From the NCBI GenBank assembly GCA_041398605.1, contig JAWKUK010000003.1, forward strand, positions 496,001 to 560,000: DNA of 64,000 bases, given 5' to 3'. Shown here piece after piece: positions 34,901 to 41,953 of this stretch. Below the pieces are notes generated by a model. That model had not been told where the DNA came from and ran no database searches. It saw only the letters and a program-made list of their open reading frames with translations. Each line of letters opens with the position of its first letter. Position 1 is the stretch's first letter. The position numbers and the translations under genes were made by a program. Source of the DNA: JAWKUK01 sp041398605 (lineage in GTDB: Bacteria; Planctomycetota; UBA1135; GCA-002686595).

Positions 34901-35468
34901 AGAGCGTCGCCGGGTCCGCCTCGGGCGAGGGCGCGAGGCCTTCACGCTCGAGCCGCGCGGCGATGAACGCGTCGACCGGCGTCCGAAGCCAAGCGCGGTC
35001 GGACGCTGCGGGGACCTCCGGCCGCGCCGGAGCGACAAACGACCAGTGCTCGGCGTAGGGCGCCCCCGCCTCGATCCAGCGGCGCAGCACGTCGAGCTCG
35101 TCCGGTGAGAGCGGCTCGCCGGCCTCGTGCGGCGGCATGGGGTCGGCCTCATCGGTCACGCGCAGCCACAGCTCGGACTCATCAGGACCCCCGGGCACGA
35201 GCGCCGCGTACTTCCCGCGCAGCCTGACCGCCTCCTCGCGCACGTCGAGGCGCAGGCCCGCCGCGCGCGTCGACTCGTCGTTGCCGTGGCACGCGAAGCA
35301 GCGCCGCGCGAGCAGCGGGCGGACGTCGCGCGCGAAGTCGACTTCCTCCGCGGCGGGGACGACCTGTGCGGCGGGGGCTTGCGCTCCGGACGCGGCGCCG
35401 TCGTTACCGACGCCGCTCGCCCACGAGACCCAAGCGATCAAGCCAAGAGCGCACCCGAGAAGCGTCAT
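31932..35468 (-). CDS. PSCyt1-DUF1549-DUF1553 (PSD1) protein, planctomycete cytochrome type
   Basis: 1,178 residues with an N-terminal membrane/signal segment. A c-type haem site CFACHGN at residues 57-61 begins the PSCyt1 domain; DUF1549 follows at ~155-360 (TPVDAFIAARLEREGLAP, LDLTGLPPTVAEAHTFL and CAECHSHKYDPLSQREYY, a second CxxCH). The middle (~460-790) has a discoidin/F5-8-type insert (WWQVELEHATRVTAIHIWNR). DUF1553 occupies ~820-1100 (THVLHKGNFLEPGERVRAAT, LTARVTVNRLWARLFGRGLV). Probably periplasmic and exported, with partner DUF1501 five bases downstream. Roles in polysaccharide or complex organic oxidation are proposed for the family but not proven. Longest gene in the window; ATG at 35468 (MTLLGCALGLIAWVSW). 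Confidence 0.9.
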   Translation of the reverse strand: MTLLGCALGLIAWVSWASGVGNDGAASGAQAPAAQVVPAAEEVDFARDVRPLLARRCFACHGNDESTRAAGLRLDVREEAVRLRGKYAALVPGGPDESELWLRVTDEADPMPPHEAGEPLSPDELDVLRRWIEAGAPYAEHWSFVAPARPEVPAASDRAWLRTPVDAFIAARLEREGLAPSPEADPATLLRRVSLDLTGLPPTVAEAHTFLAEVADGGLDEAYARAVERLLASPHYGERWAAMWLDLARYADSAGHGSDPLRTIWRYRDWVIDAYDKNMPLDEFGRLQLAGDLIEDATPDTQLATAFHRNTMTNTEGGTDDEEFRVLAVKDRVNTTGQVFLGLSVGCAECHSHKYDPLSQREYYELFDFFNQTADTDQNDDRPRLATPTAAQAAALARIEADLAAVDGEMAAFEPDLAAGAARLRAAEARWAPAFAVVDRTGAEHTLALGGGPWARPASAEGARTDVFDLHGVGARPTALRLRAWTSDELPRGGPGQSPDNGNFVVTDLRVDEAFERRALSLAPRRVRIELAGAGRILSLAEVEVLDGDGVNVALRGVASQSSTDFQGPAAHAIDGDTSGAFDDASVTHTRTEADPWWQVELEHATRVTAIHIWNRTDGDLEARLEGLRVVMFDDEGRELWRAGPFRAPRPSLALDLTDGAYLPVGLGPATASFEQSGFNVGLAIDTSPTSGWAIGPRQGAPHEAVFALSPSSGFGRIPGSDTLRVTIAQGFGGAHTLGRVSLETTDAAPPPRALGVGVRRALERDAADWDDADRAALREHLLGDEPQMVALRARRAALVKERADLDVVTTPIMVELVGDRRRATHVLHKGNFLEPGERVRAATPVALHPFGAREHDRLGLAEWLFDAANPLTARVTVNRLWARLFGRGLVLTENDFGAQGEQPTHPELLDWLAVELREGGWDQHALLRTLVLSSTYRQASRVTPELAQRDPAGVLYARYPRQRLEAEMVRDAALSAAGLLSDKKFGPSVFPPQPAGLWQAAFNGERDWQESMGEDRWRRGLYVFLRRTTPYPMLTTFDAPSREVCTLKRPRTNTPLQAFVTLNDPVFSEASQALGRVLAAEAAAGGDRAGVELALWRVTQRPPYAAQVDALSALLTDARAGFAADEAGARLFAEALPGASGPPPLGPLPQDLGPVEAAAWTLVASVALNLDAALTKD

Positions 35469-35579
35469 ACGGACATGCTACCTTCCCGAGGCGCCGCGCT
35501 GGCTCGGTGCGCCTCGCGGGCCCGTGGCGGCCAGGCCGCGGATGGCCGCCGGCCTACGGCGCCCTCAGTGCCGGCGCCC

Positions 35580-37229
35580 TCAGTGAATGGCGATCCGGAG
35601 CTCCGCGTCTTCGCCCGCAAGGATGGTCACGGTCGCCTTCTCAGCACCGACCTCGACCTGATAGACGCCGGGCGCGAGCGGCCCAAGGCGTTCGACGCCG
35701 GAGGTGGACTCTCGGAACGAGCTCACCCCATCCGCGCGCGCCGACCTCGAGACAGAGATCCGTCGCTGGGCACCGCTTGCGCTCGACAACGTCCCGGTCA
35801 CGGACACTCGACCGCTTCGGCCGAACTCAACCTGAAGGGTGAGCCAGCCGCCGATGACCGGGGCCTTCAAGCGGAGCGCCTCGACGCCTTGGACCACGTC
35901 GATCGGCTGGGTAAAGGGCAGCACCGAGCCGCCGTCGTAGGGCGTGACTGTCGCGGTCCACGGCCCCAATGGCAGCGTGACGTGGGGCTCGCGGGAGGTC
36001 GCAGTGCCTCCGGACGCGCCTGTCACAGGGTCGAAGAAGTGCGCCCTCCAGGAATGAACGGGGACCTGGAGCGGGTCGAGCACCTCGACCCGCAACGCCG
36101 GCAGCTCCGCGGGAGTGAGCTCGAGGTCGATGGCGTGATGCGCGAGCCCGATCTTGACGCGCTTGAAGCCGCGCAAGGTCGTCGCGCCCGCGCGCGCGCG
36201 GGCCTCGAAGGCGTAATCACCCGGCGCCGTGAAGAGTACGTGATACACCCCTGCGCCCGCGTCGGCCGGCGCGTCGATCGCCTCCGCGTTCCAGCCGGGC
36301 CGCCAGGCCCCATCCACCCTCTCGACCACGTCCACAACGAGCTCGACGTCGGAGAGGTCTGCCCCAGCTGGGCCGCGCAGGGTCAAGAGCGCGCTGGGAG
36401 CGACCATCCGCAGCACGAGCCCCTCCGCATTGGGAGTGAACACCGGCGGGGAGCTTGTGTCATCCATCGCCGAGTCGACGACCTCAAGCGTATAGGGGAC
36501 TCGCTCGAGCGCCGCGAAGCGGAAGGTCCCGTCGTCTGCCGTATGGGTCTCGAACCAACCGAACTGGCTGCCCTCGTCCGCTGGACTCGCGCTGACGACA
36601 CAACCACCGAGCGGCTCGTCGCCGTACCCCAAGACGCGCCCTGCGAGCACGCCGCGCGGCGTGAGCGCGAGGTCGCCCAGTTGGAGCGCGCTCTGCCAGG
36701 CTTCGCGCACCTCGTCGGTTCGTGCGAAGCCGTGCGCGACATGGGACGCGAAGACGAGCACGTACCCGATGCCCTCGGACGTGAGGACAAAGGTCCCGTC
36801 CTTCTCCGTCGTCACAAACTCCCGCGCGTGGGCCTCCCCGCCCCAATCGAGCCCGTTGAGCACGACCTCTGCGCCCGCGACGGGGACACCGGAAGCGCTG
36901 ACGACGCGCCCCCGTACCTCGTACGTGCCCGGCCCGAGCGGCGGGGCCGGGAGCGCCGCCACCTGCGCCGGTGCCGCGGCGCTGACCGCAAGGCTGGCAA
37001 CACCAACGTTGCTGTGTAGATCCACTCGGGCAGCGGGCGGCGACGCTGGCGCCAGCGTGAGCTCCGCTTCACCTGCGGGGCGCGCATCAAGCGGTTCGGG
37101 CCCTGCCGGAAGGCCGAGCGCCTCGGCCGCGTTGACACGGGTCGGTGACGAAGCCCACGGCGTCACGAAGAAGAGCACGCTGATCACCGTGACAGCGAGC
37201 CCGATGAAGACAGAGCTGTGGCGGCTCAT
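35580..37229 (-). CDS. Membrane-anchored protein with carboxypeptidase-regulatory-like (CNA-B/CarboxypepD_reg) repeats
   Basis: 549 residues. A single N-terminal transmembrane segment (SSVFIGLAVTVISVLFFVTP) is followed by a Pro/Ala linker and by repeated beta-sandwich domains: GTYEVRGRVVSASGVPVAGA with AEVVLNGLDW, then GVLAGRVLGYGDEPLGGCVV, and a third with SWRAHFFDPVTG. The pattern 'VxGxVxxxxGxPxxGAxV...TxxDGxFxxxxL' is that of carboxypeptidase regulatory domains, which fold as small extracellular sandwiches. The 143-base overlap with the readthrough end of the FGE-like gene is probably due to loss of that gene's stop. ATG at 37229 (MSRHSSVFIGLAVTVI). Function unknown, likely envelope structural. 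Confidence 0.7.
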   Translation of the reverse strand: MSRHSSVFIGLAVTVISVLFFVTPWASSPTRVNAAEALGLPAGPEPLDARPAGEAELTLAPASPPAARVDLHSNVGVASLAVSAAAPAQVAALPAPPLGPGTYEVRGRVVSASGVPVAGAEVVLNGLDWGGEAHAREFVTTEKDGTFVLTSEGIGYVLVFASHVAHGFARTDEVREAWQSALQLGDLALTPRGVLAGRVLGYGDEPLGGCVVSASPADEGSQFGWFETHTADDGTFRFAALERVPYTLEVVDSAMDDTSSPPVFTPNAEGLVLRMVAPSALLTLRGPAGADLSDVELVVDVVERVDGAWRPGWNAEAIDAPADAGAGVYHVLFTAPGDYAFEARARAGATTLRGFKRVKIGLAHHAIDLELTPAELPALRVEVLDPLQVPVHSWRAHFFDPVTGASGGTATSREPHVTLPLGPWTATVTPYDGGSVLPFTQPIDVVQGVEALRLKAPVIGGWLTLQVEFGRSGRVSVTGTLSSASGAQRRISVSRSARADGVSSFRESTSGVERLGPLAPGVYQVEVGAEKATVTILAGEDAELRIAIH

Positions 37230-37908
37230 GCGCTGAGCGTACCGGATCCGACACCGACGTCTCCAACGAGCCCCCACATCCAATCGACCCGCCACGACGC
37301 TCGATGAGCGCCCCAAGACTGTCCCAAGAAACGAGAACTGGGGCGAGGACGACCCGGAACCCGACGAGGTAGTAGGTGCCGCCGGGAACGCTGCCGTACC
37401 GGTTCGCGGAGCGGCAATCGTTGGAGTCGAGGCGCCAGCTGCCCCCGCGAACGACCCGGTACGGGCTGCCTGTGACGAAGGGGTCGGTCACCGCCGCAGA
37501 ACTGTACGACGCATCCGAGTCCAGGCACCACTCCAACACGTTACCGAGCATGTCGTAGAGGCCGAACGCGTTCGGCGCGTAGCTCCCCACCGGCCCCGTG
37601 CCGCTGCTCGCCGTAACACCGCAGGACGAGTCCGAGTGGTACGAGTACCAGAACCGCGCTTGGTTGCAGAAGAGGTCCGGCCCGTAGTGGAACTCCGTCG
37701 TCGTACCCGCACGGCGCACGTACTCCCACTCTGCCTCTGACGGCAGGCGGTACTCGTAGCCCGCTGGCAAGTTGCCCACCTGCTGCGCCGTCAACGCCGC
37801 ACAGTAGGCTCGCGCGTTGAACCACGACACTGTCTCCACCGGAAGCGAGGCACCCGGGAAGGACGAAGGGTTCGAGCCCATCAGGGCCTGGTACTCCGCT
37901 TGCGTCAC
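37087..37908 (-). CDS. Formylglycine-generating-enzyme/SUMF1 fold protein, diversity-generating-retroelement target type (5' end broken)
   Basis: Open frame of 273 codons; the conserved part is residues ~1-190. It matches the FGE-sulfatase fold used as a C-type-lectin-like scaffold: ASLPVETVSWFNARAYCAAL, YRLPSEAEWEYVRRAGTTTE, GLYDMLGNVLEWCLDSD and RVVRGGSWRLDSNDCRSANR, then GTYYLVGFRVVLAP. The catalytic Cys of true formylglycine enzymes is not evident, so it is a binding or scaffold variant. Between GGSW and GFRVV (37363-37434) 20 of 24 codons end in C, as expected if AAC codons in a template were randomised (weak evidence in a GC-rich genome). The first ATG sits inside the domain; the true N-terminus lies upstream in broken frames. 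The frame lacks its own stop and runs 143 bases into the next gene. Confidence 0.72.
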   Translation of the reverse strand: MTQAEYQALMGSNPSSFPGASLPVETVSWFNARAYCAALTAQQVGNLPAGYEYRLPSEAEWEYVRRAGTTTEFHYGPDLFCNQARFWYSYHSDSSCGVTASSGTGPVGSYAPNAFGLYDMLGNVLEWCLDSDASYSSAAVTDPFVTGSPYRVVRGGSWRLDSNDCRSANRYGSVPGGTYYLVGFRVVLAPVLVSWDSLGALIERRGGSIGCGGSLETSVSDPVRSAHEPPQLCLHRARCHGDQRALLRDAVGFVTDPCQRGRGARPSGRARTA

Positions 37909-38560
37909 CTCGTACTGCCCCTATCAGAACGCGTAGCTGATCGTCACTTGCCGCACGGGGTCTGGTGTGAACTCACCTTGGTAAGGCGGCCCGCTCGGCG
38001 CGTTTGACCCCATCAAGAAGGTCCCACGGCAGGGATCGGCATCATCCCGGGGATCGGATTGCCGCCACCACCCGTGAACAGCGCATCGAGCCCGTCGCTG
38101 AAGTTCGACGTCGAGGGCCACCGCCCGCCGCCACGTCGCGGTACCAGCACTGGAAGTTCCACGTCTCCCCTGCCTGCACCACCACCGCGCTGCTCGGCTG
38201 CGGCGCTCGCGGTCAAGTCGGCACAAGCCGCTCACCGTCCCCGTCGCGCCCGAGTTGGGGATCAGCCCCGCCGACCCGACGACCGATCAGCGTTCCCAAG
38301 GCACGGGCTTCCGGAGCTACCCCAGGGTTCTGCGCTGGCTTGATCCCCGGCTGCACAGGAAGTAGGCCGCCGCGTTCAGCGCAGGTTGAACATGCGAGCG
38401 TCAGGTTGTTCAGCGTCACGGCAGCGCTGCCCGAGGCGTGATGCTCGCCGTCGCGCCCGTCGAGTTCGGCGTCGGCGTGCAGTAGTTCGTGCCCACTTGC
38501 GCCGAGGCGACGCTCAGCGTCACAGAGAAAGCCAGCGCGGACGCAATGGAACTGACTGTC
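37909..38560 (-). pseudogene. Broken N-terminal half of the FGE-like surface protein
   Basis: Reading minus strand from ~38560: a signal peptide (SIASALAFSVTLSVASA) and the start of a planctomycete surface module (QVGTNYCTPTPNSTGATASI), then in other frames VTLNNLTLACSTCA, then FQCWYRDVAAGG and STSNFSDGLDALF, then GMMPIPA, then GTFLMGSNAPSGPPYQG and VRQVTISYAF. Each piece is in a different frame from the one before, with jumps near 38430, 38200-38300 and 38025. Just before the FGE open frame two stops stand in frame (TGA 37924-37926, TAG 37921-37923). There the sequence TTCTGATAGGGGCAG becomes FWIGQ if one G moves, that is, one base lost and one gained within nine. No start codon is visible. 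The intact relative is the module in the gene ending at 25791. Confidence 0.75.
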
Positions 38561-38803
38561 GAACCGGGCCGTAAGAAGGCAGGATCAAGCGCGAAAGAGG
38601 CCGTAGGATGGGCATTACGAAGGCTTCATCGAGACCGAGCCTACCTGCTGCCCAGGAATTCAGCCTCTCCCGCGCCCCCGAGCCGGCACCAGAGGAGTGC
38701 TAGAGGGTGGTGAGGGCTCCTCCGATATGCGAGGTACGGTGCTGTCTGACCCGACACCCACCGGCCTCAGGAGAACCCCCATCGCGGCCGCGCGACAGGC
38801 TCG

Positions 38804-39430
38804 TCCATTCGTGCAACTCTGCATTGGCGCCAGGATCGGCCCGCGCCGCCACAGCACGTCGCACGTGAAACGGTCGGGAGCTTGCGATCGCCGTGCCCAG
38901 CAAGCCCCGCCAGTCGTTGTCGCGGCCCGCGGCCCGGATCGGGGTCACGCGCGCACGGCTGCCGTCTCGCCGTTCACCATCCCGATCGCCATTTCGTCCG
39001 CGATCAGGCCCGTCAGCGTCGCCGCGCTCGTGTCGCCAGCGTCAGCGCGCCTTTGGCGACGGCGTCGACCATGCCCTGGTCCTCCATCGGAGCCTGGGAG
39101 GAAGCAGCGCGCCGAGGAGGCCATGCCGACCGACAGTTGCCAGCGCCGCCGCCCTCCTTCACCGCGTCCGTCAACAGCGCCAATGCCGCGGTCGTGCCCG
39201 GCGCAACCGATTTGTCGACGCCGATCAGCTTGAGGATGTCTGCGACGCCGTCCCCGATCGCCGGGGTCGGGGCGAGCGACACGTCCACGATCCCGAACGC
39301 AGTGCCCAGGCGACGCACGGCCTCGCGGCCCACAAGCTCGCCCACGCGCGCGATCTTGAACGACGATGCGCTTGATCGATCCGCGACCGCTTGCATGCTC
39401 GCGCCCGGGCCGAGGCGCGCCAGGGCGCTG
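38804..39430 (-). pseudogene. UPF0210 (PFL/DUF711) family gene, C-terminal part only, several frameshifts
   Basis: Pieces in different minus-strand frames give, in family order, FKIARVGELVGREAVRRLGT and VDVSLAPTPAIGDGVADILK, then TAALALLTDAVKEGG, DQGMVDAVAKGALTLATRAR and LIADEMAIGMVNGETAAVRA, then GLLGTAIA and finally RRGPILAPMQSCTN. These match the second half of UPF0210 proteins closely. The first ~250 residues of the ~450-residue family are absent: upstream of ~39430 the sequence becomes that of a surface-module fragment. The normal stop after CTN reads GGA. The family's role is not established. It is unusual to find it wedged between two copies of a secreted-protein remnant. Changes here are mostly one- or two-base. 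Confidence 0.72.
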
Positions 39431-39486
39431 CGCACGCATCCGCCCTTCTTGCAAGACGCCGTGAACCACTCCGATGAACGCGAGCG

Positions 39487-39735
39487 TCAGGTTTGTTCCA
39501 GCACCAATGCAGCACTGCCGAAGCCTCGAGATCGTCGCTGTCGCGCCGTCGAGTTCGAAGCCGGCGTGTAGTAGCTCGTGCCGACCTGCGCGCCTGCGGA
39601 CCAAGACTGGCGATCACCGGCCGCCACCGCAGCCGTCTCGATGCTGAGCACCTTCTGCGATCGGAAGAACGCGTTGAGCTGCTCGGTCGCCTCGGGGTCA
39701 CCCTCCATGGGGATGGAGAACACTTGGATGTGCAT
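39487..39735 (-). pseudogene. Chimeric fragment: HRDC-type retroelement accessory start fused to a surface module
   Basis: 82-codon open frame. Residues 1-33 (MHIQVFSIPMEGDPEATEQL, then NAFFRSQKVLSIE) resemble the N-terminus of the HRDC-domain accessory proteins found beside diversity-generating retroelements, whose starts read like 'M-x-V-F-S-I-P...LNxFLRSHRVLSVE' (recalled, not searched). The frame then passes into AGAQVGTSYYTPASNSTARQ, the beginning of a planctomycete surface module as at 38510, and in the next frame TNLTLAFIGVV. So two genes have been joined by a deletion. The first ATG overlaps the end of the FGE-like fragment upstream. No full HRDC domain remains. A weak start match only, so the assignment is tentative. 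Confidence 0.45.
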
Positions 39736-39739
39736 CGGA

Positions 39740-39863
39740 CGTTCAGCTCGAACCCCAAGCCGCTGGTCTTGCCTCTCGCCCGCCAGCGGTCGACCCGAGC
39801 CGGGCCGCCAGTGACGAAGGAGTCCGTCACTGCCGCAGAGCTGTAAGTCGCGGCAGAATCACG
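39740..39863 (-). pseudogene. Second fragment of the FGE-like target gene
   Basis: Minus-strand frame reads DSAATYSSAAVTDSFVTGGP, then ARVDRW... and GLGFELNVR, against DSDASYSSAAVTDPFVTGSP and YRVVRGG...LVGFRVV in the copy at 37363-37520. Over 49 aligned bases (39791-39839 against 37452-37500) I count 41 identical. The segment between RVV and GF is shortened, so the variable region is damaged. Similarity fades upstream of 39863. It shows that at least two related target-type genes once stood here. Confidence 0.7.
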
Positions 39864-39961
39864 GGCAGGCCGCGCCGCAGATCTTCGGAGAATCTTGCCT
39901 GCCGCCGCGCATCGCCCCGCGCGGCCTTGCCACGCGCGCCCTCGGGGGCTCTCATGGCGCC

Positions 39962-40504
39962 ATGGATGACCAAGCGCTCGAACCACTACGCTTCCCCATC
40001 GGGCGCTTCCACGCGCCCCCGGCGCCCCCGAGCGAGGCGGAGCTCGCGGCAGCGCAGGCCGAGCTCCTGGCCTTCCCCGCCGCCATGCGGCGCGCCGTCG
40101 AGGGCCTCACCGACGCCCAACTGGACACCGCCTATCGGCCTGGCGGCTGGACCGTGCGCCAGGTCGTGCACCACTGCGCCGATAGCCACGCGAACTCCCT
40201 CATCCGCTTCAAGTGGGCGCTGACCGAAGACGAGCCGACGATCAAGGCCTATTTCGAGGAGCGCTGGGCGGAGCTCCCTGACTACCACCTGCCGGTCGCC
40301 GTAAGCCTCGACCACCTCGACGCGCTGCACGCGCGCTGGGTGGCGCTCTTGCGTTCGCTCAGCCCAGGCGACCTCCAGCGCGGCTTCATCCACCCAGAGT
40401 CCGGCCAACGCATCACCCTGGACGTGAACACTTTGATCTATGCGTGGCACGGCCGGCACCACTTGGCGCACGTGACCGAGCTCGCGCGCCGCAGCGGCTG
40501 GTGA
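39962..40504 (+). CDS. DinB/YfiT-like putative metal-dependent hydrolase/transferase
   Basis: 180 residues. DinB four-helix fold with three metal-ligand histidines: VRQVVHHCADSHANSLIRFK (first His in helix 2) and WHGRHHLAHVTEL (HGRHHLAH, two more). The start LEPLRFPIGRFHAPPAPP and the motif LRFPIGRF match the YfiT/BstA subgroup (bacillithiol-type S-transferase relatives), although planctomycetes are not known to make bacillithiol. Cytoplasmic. ATG at 39962 (MDDQALEPLRFPIGRF). First intact gene after the broken island; convergent with the zf-TFIIB gene 34 bases away. Substrate uncertain. Confidence 0.8.
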   Translation: MDDQALEPLRFPIGRFHAPPAPPSEAELAAAQAELLAFPAAMRRAVEGLTDAQLDTAYRPGGWTVRQVVHHCADSHANSLIRFKWALTEDEPTIKAYFEERWAELPDYHLPVAVSLDHLDALHARWVALLRSLSPGDLQRGFIHPESGQRITLDVNTLIYAWHGRHHLAHVTELARRSGW

Positions 40505-40538
40505 CCGCGCAGCGGCGTGCGGGCGGCGCGCCCGCGCC

Positions 40539-41201
40539 TCAAGCCAGCGGCGTCTCGCGCATCGCCTGCGCGAGCCGCGCAAGCAAGCCATGGTGGCGCG
40601 TCCCGAAGCGGCGGGCGATCAGCCCGAGGACGCCGCGCAAGTCGCCCCATTCGGCGGCCAACGCGCCACGGCGCGTGACGAGCTGCGCGGCCTCGCCGAG
40701 GCTCGCCGCCACAAGCGACGACGTCGGCAGCGCGTCGAGCTCCGCCTCGAGGTGCCGCACGATGTAGCCGAGGTCGCCGTGGTCGAGCCACGTCCCCTCG
40801 CACGCGGCGCAGGTGTGCACGAGCACGCCCGTGTCGTGATACAGCGCGCTCCCGAGCCGCGGCACGGCGGGGTTCGTCCCCGTCGTCCCGGTCGCGCCCG
40901 TGATCTGCGTCACGTCGGCGACGCCGGCGACATCGGTCGCCCCAGGCGGCGGCCCAAGCGCACAACGCGGACAGGGCATCGGCGTCGGGGTCAGCTCAAA
41001 CGCGTGCTCGTCGCGCCAAAGCGTGAACTCGAGCCAGCGCAGATCGGGGTCCTCGCGGTCCTCCGCCCGCCGCAGCTCGCCGAGGTCGAACCAAAGGCCG
41101 CCGCAGGCCGGACACGAGTCGAGCGCGAGGCCTTGCACCTCAAGCGGCGCGAGGGCCGCGCCGTCGCGCGGGCAAACAGGTGTGGGTTGGGTCGTCGTCA
41201 T
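40539..41201 (-). CDS. Double zf-TFIIB zinc-ribbon protein
   Basis: 220 residues. Two zinc-ribbon-like segments: VCPRDGAALAPLEVQGLALD with SCPACGGLWFDLGELRRAED, and PMPCPRCALGPPPGATDVAG with VHTCAACEGTWLDHGDLGYI. The CPxC-CPACGGxWxD pattern defines the zf-TFIIB family, which has no proven role. The first ribbon has CPRD in place of CPxC. Between them is a low-complexity ATGTTGT stretch. The C-terminal ~70 residues are helical without known motif. ATG at 41201. Divergent from the macro-domain gene, with 161 bases of shared upstream sequence (41202-41362). Confidence 0.75.
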   Translation of the reverse strand: MTTTQPTPVCPRDGAALAPLEVQGLALDSCPACGGLWFDLGELRRAEDREDPDLRWLEFTLWRDEHAFELTPTPMPCPRCALGPPPGATDVAGVADVTQITGATGTTGTNPAVPRLGSALYHDTGVLVHTCAACEGTWLDHGDLGYIVRHLEAELDALPTSSLVAASLGEAAQLVTRRGALAAEWGDLRGVLGLIARRFGTRHHGLLARLAQAMRETPLA

Positions 41202-41362
41202 GCTCAATGACCTTTGTAGCCCATTCGAGCGCAGCGTGCCTGCCGGGTGAGGCGCGGCTACCGACACGTTCCCCCGAGGGCTGCGCCATGGTGCGTAGGG
41301 ACTTGCCTCGTCGCTTGGCCCAGGATCTCGAAGCACCTCTCCCGACCCCCATAGACGTACAA

Positions 41363-41866
41363 ATGATCTACGAAGTCTCCGGCGACATCCTCCTCTCGAA
41401 CGCACAAGCGATCGCCCACGGCGTGGCGCCGAACGACCACTTCGACCACGGCTTGGCGCTCGCGCTGCGCGAGCGCTGGCCCGCGATGGCCAAGGACTTC
41501 CGCCACTTCGCTCACCAATCACACCCGAAGCCGGGCGCGGTCTGGTTCTGGGGCGGCCCGGGCGGCGCGCGGATCTTCAACCTGATGACCCAGGAAGGAG
41601 ACCACGAGCACGGCGCACGTCCGGGCCACGCGACGGTCGCGAACGTGAACCACGCGCTCGCCAACCTGAAGGCGCAGCTCGTCGAAGAGGGCATCGAGAG
41701 CCTCGCGCTCCCCCGCCTCGCGACCGGCGTCGGCGGCCTCGATTGGGACGCGGTCCACCCGCTCATCACCCACCACTTGGGCGGGCTCGACCTCCCGATC
41801 TACCTGTATTCGACCTACCACGCGGGGGTCAAGGCCGACGAATCGGTCGCAGCGTCGCGGCGCTAA
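41363..41866 (+). CDS. Macro-domain-like protein (ADP-ribose/nucleotide-binding)
   Basis: 167 residues. MIYEVSGDILLSNAQAIAHG has the SGDILLSxAQAI opening of macro domains (strand then conserved Asp for adenine) and GVAPNDHFDHGLALALRERW follows in place of the usual N-x-GGG loop. RIFNLMTQEG and RLATGVGGLDWDAVHPLI (GVGGL phosphate loop) are also canonical; NHALANLKAQLVEEGIESLA is the helix. These domains bind or hydrolyse ADP-ribose. I chose the ATG at 41363 because the domain begins there; longer in-frame starts exist 25 codons upstream. Whether it is catalytic cannot be told. Probably single-gene transcription unit ending at the 41885 hairpin. Confidence 0.78.
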   Translation: MIYEVSGDILLSNAQAIAHGVAPNDHFDHGLALALRERWPAMAKDFRHFAHQSHPKPGAVWFWGGPGGARIFNLMTQEGDHEHGARPGHATVANVNHALANLKAQLVEEGIESLALPRLATGVGGLDWDAVHPLITHHLGGLDLPIYLYSTYHAGVKADESVAASRR

Positions 41867-41884
41867 GCGCCCGCGCCGCGCCAC

Positions 41885-41921
41885 GACGCCGGCCCCGCGC
41901 GCGCTGCGCGGGGCCGGCGTC
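41885..41921. terminator. Perfect 16-base-pair hairpin between convergent genes
   Basis: GACGCCGGCCCCGCGC and its exact complement flank a GCGCT loop, 18 bases after the macro-domain stop and 32 bases past the ychF stop on the other strand. Bidirectional intrinsic terminator by shape; no T tract follows, so factor-assisted or stem-only termination is inferred. Confidence 0.7.
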
Positions 41922-41953
41922 GAATGACTCGCTACGGACCCGCTCCGCCCGGG

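Noticed and set aside
32694..35108. 804-residue + strand open frame opposite the PSD1 gene
   Set aside because: No recognisable motif; the minus strand has haem sites and DUF1549/DUF1553 signatures.
37363..37434. Firm claim of a hypervariable region from C-ending codons
   Set aside because: The genome favours C in third positions throughout, so the codon pattern alone is not evidence; it is used only with the neighbouring signs.
37921..37926. Recoding of adjacent TGA-TAG stops in the FGE-like gene
   Set aside because: Two different stops in a row, no recoding element visible, and the sequence is explained by one lost and one gained G within nine bases.
39013..39435. Intact small gene of 140 codons
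   Set aside because: Its residues match the middle of UPF0210 proteins, with the start and end of the family in other frames; it is a fragment.
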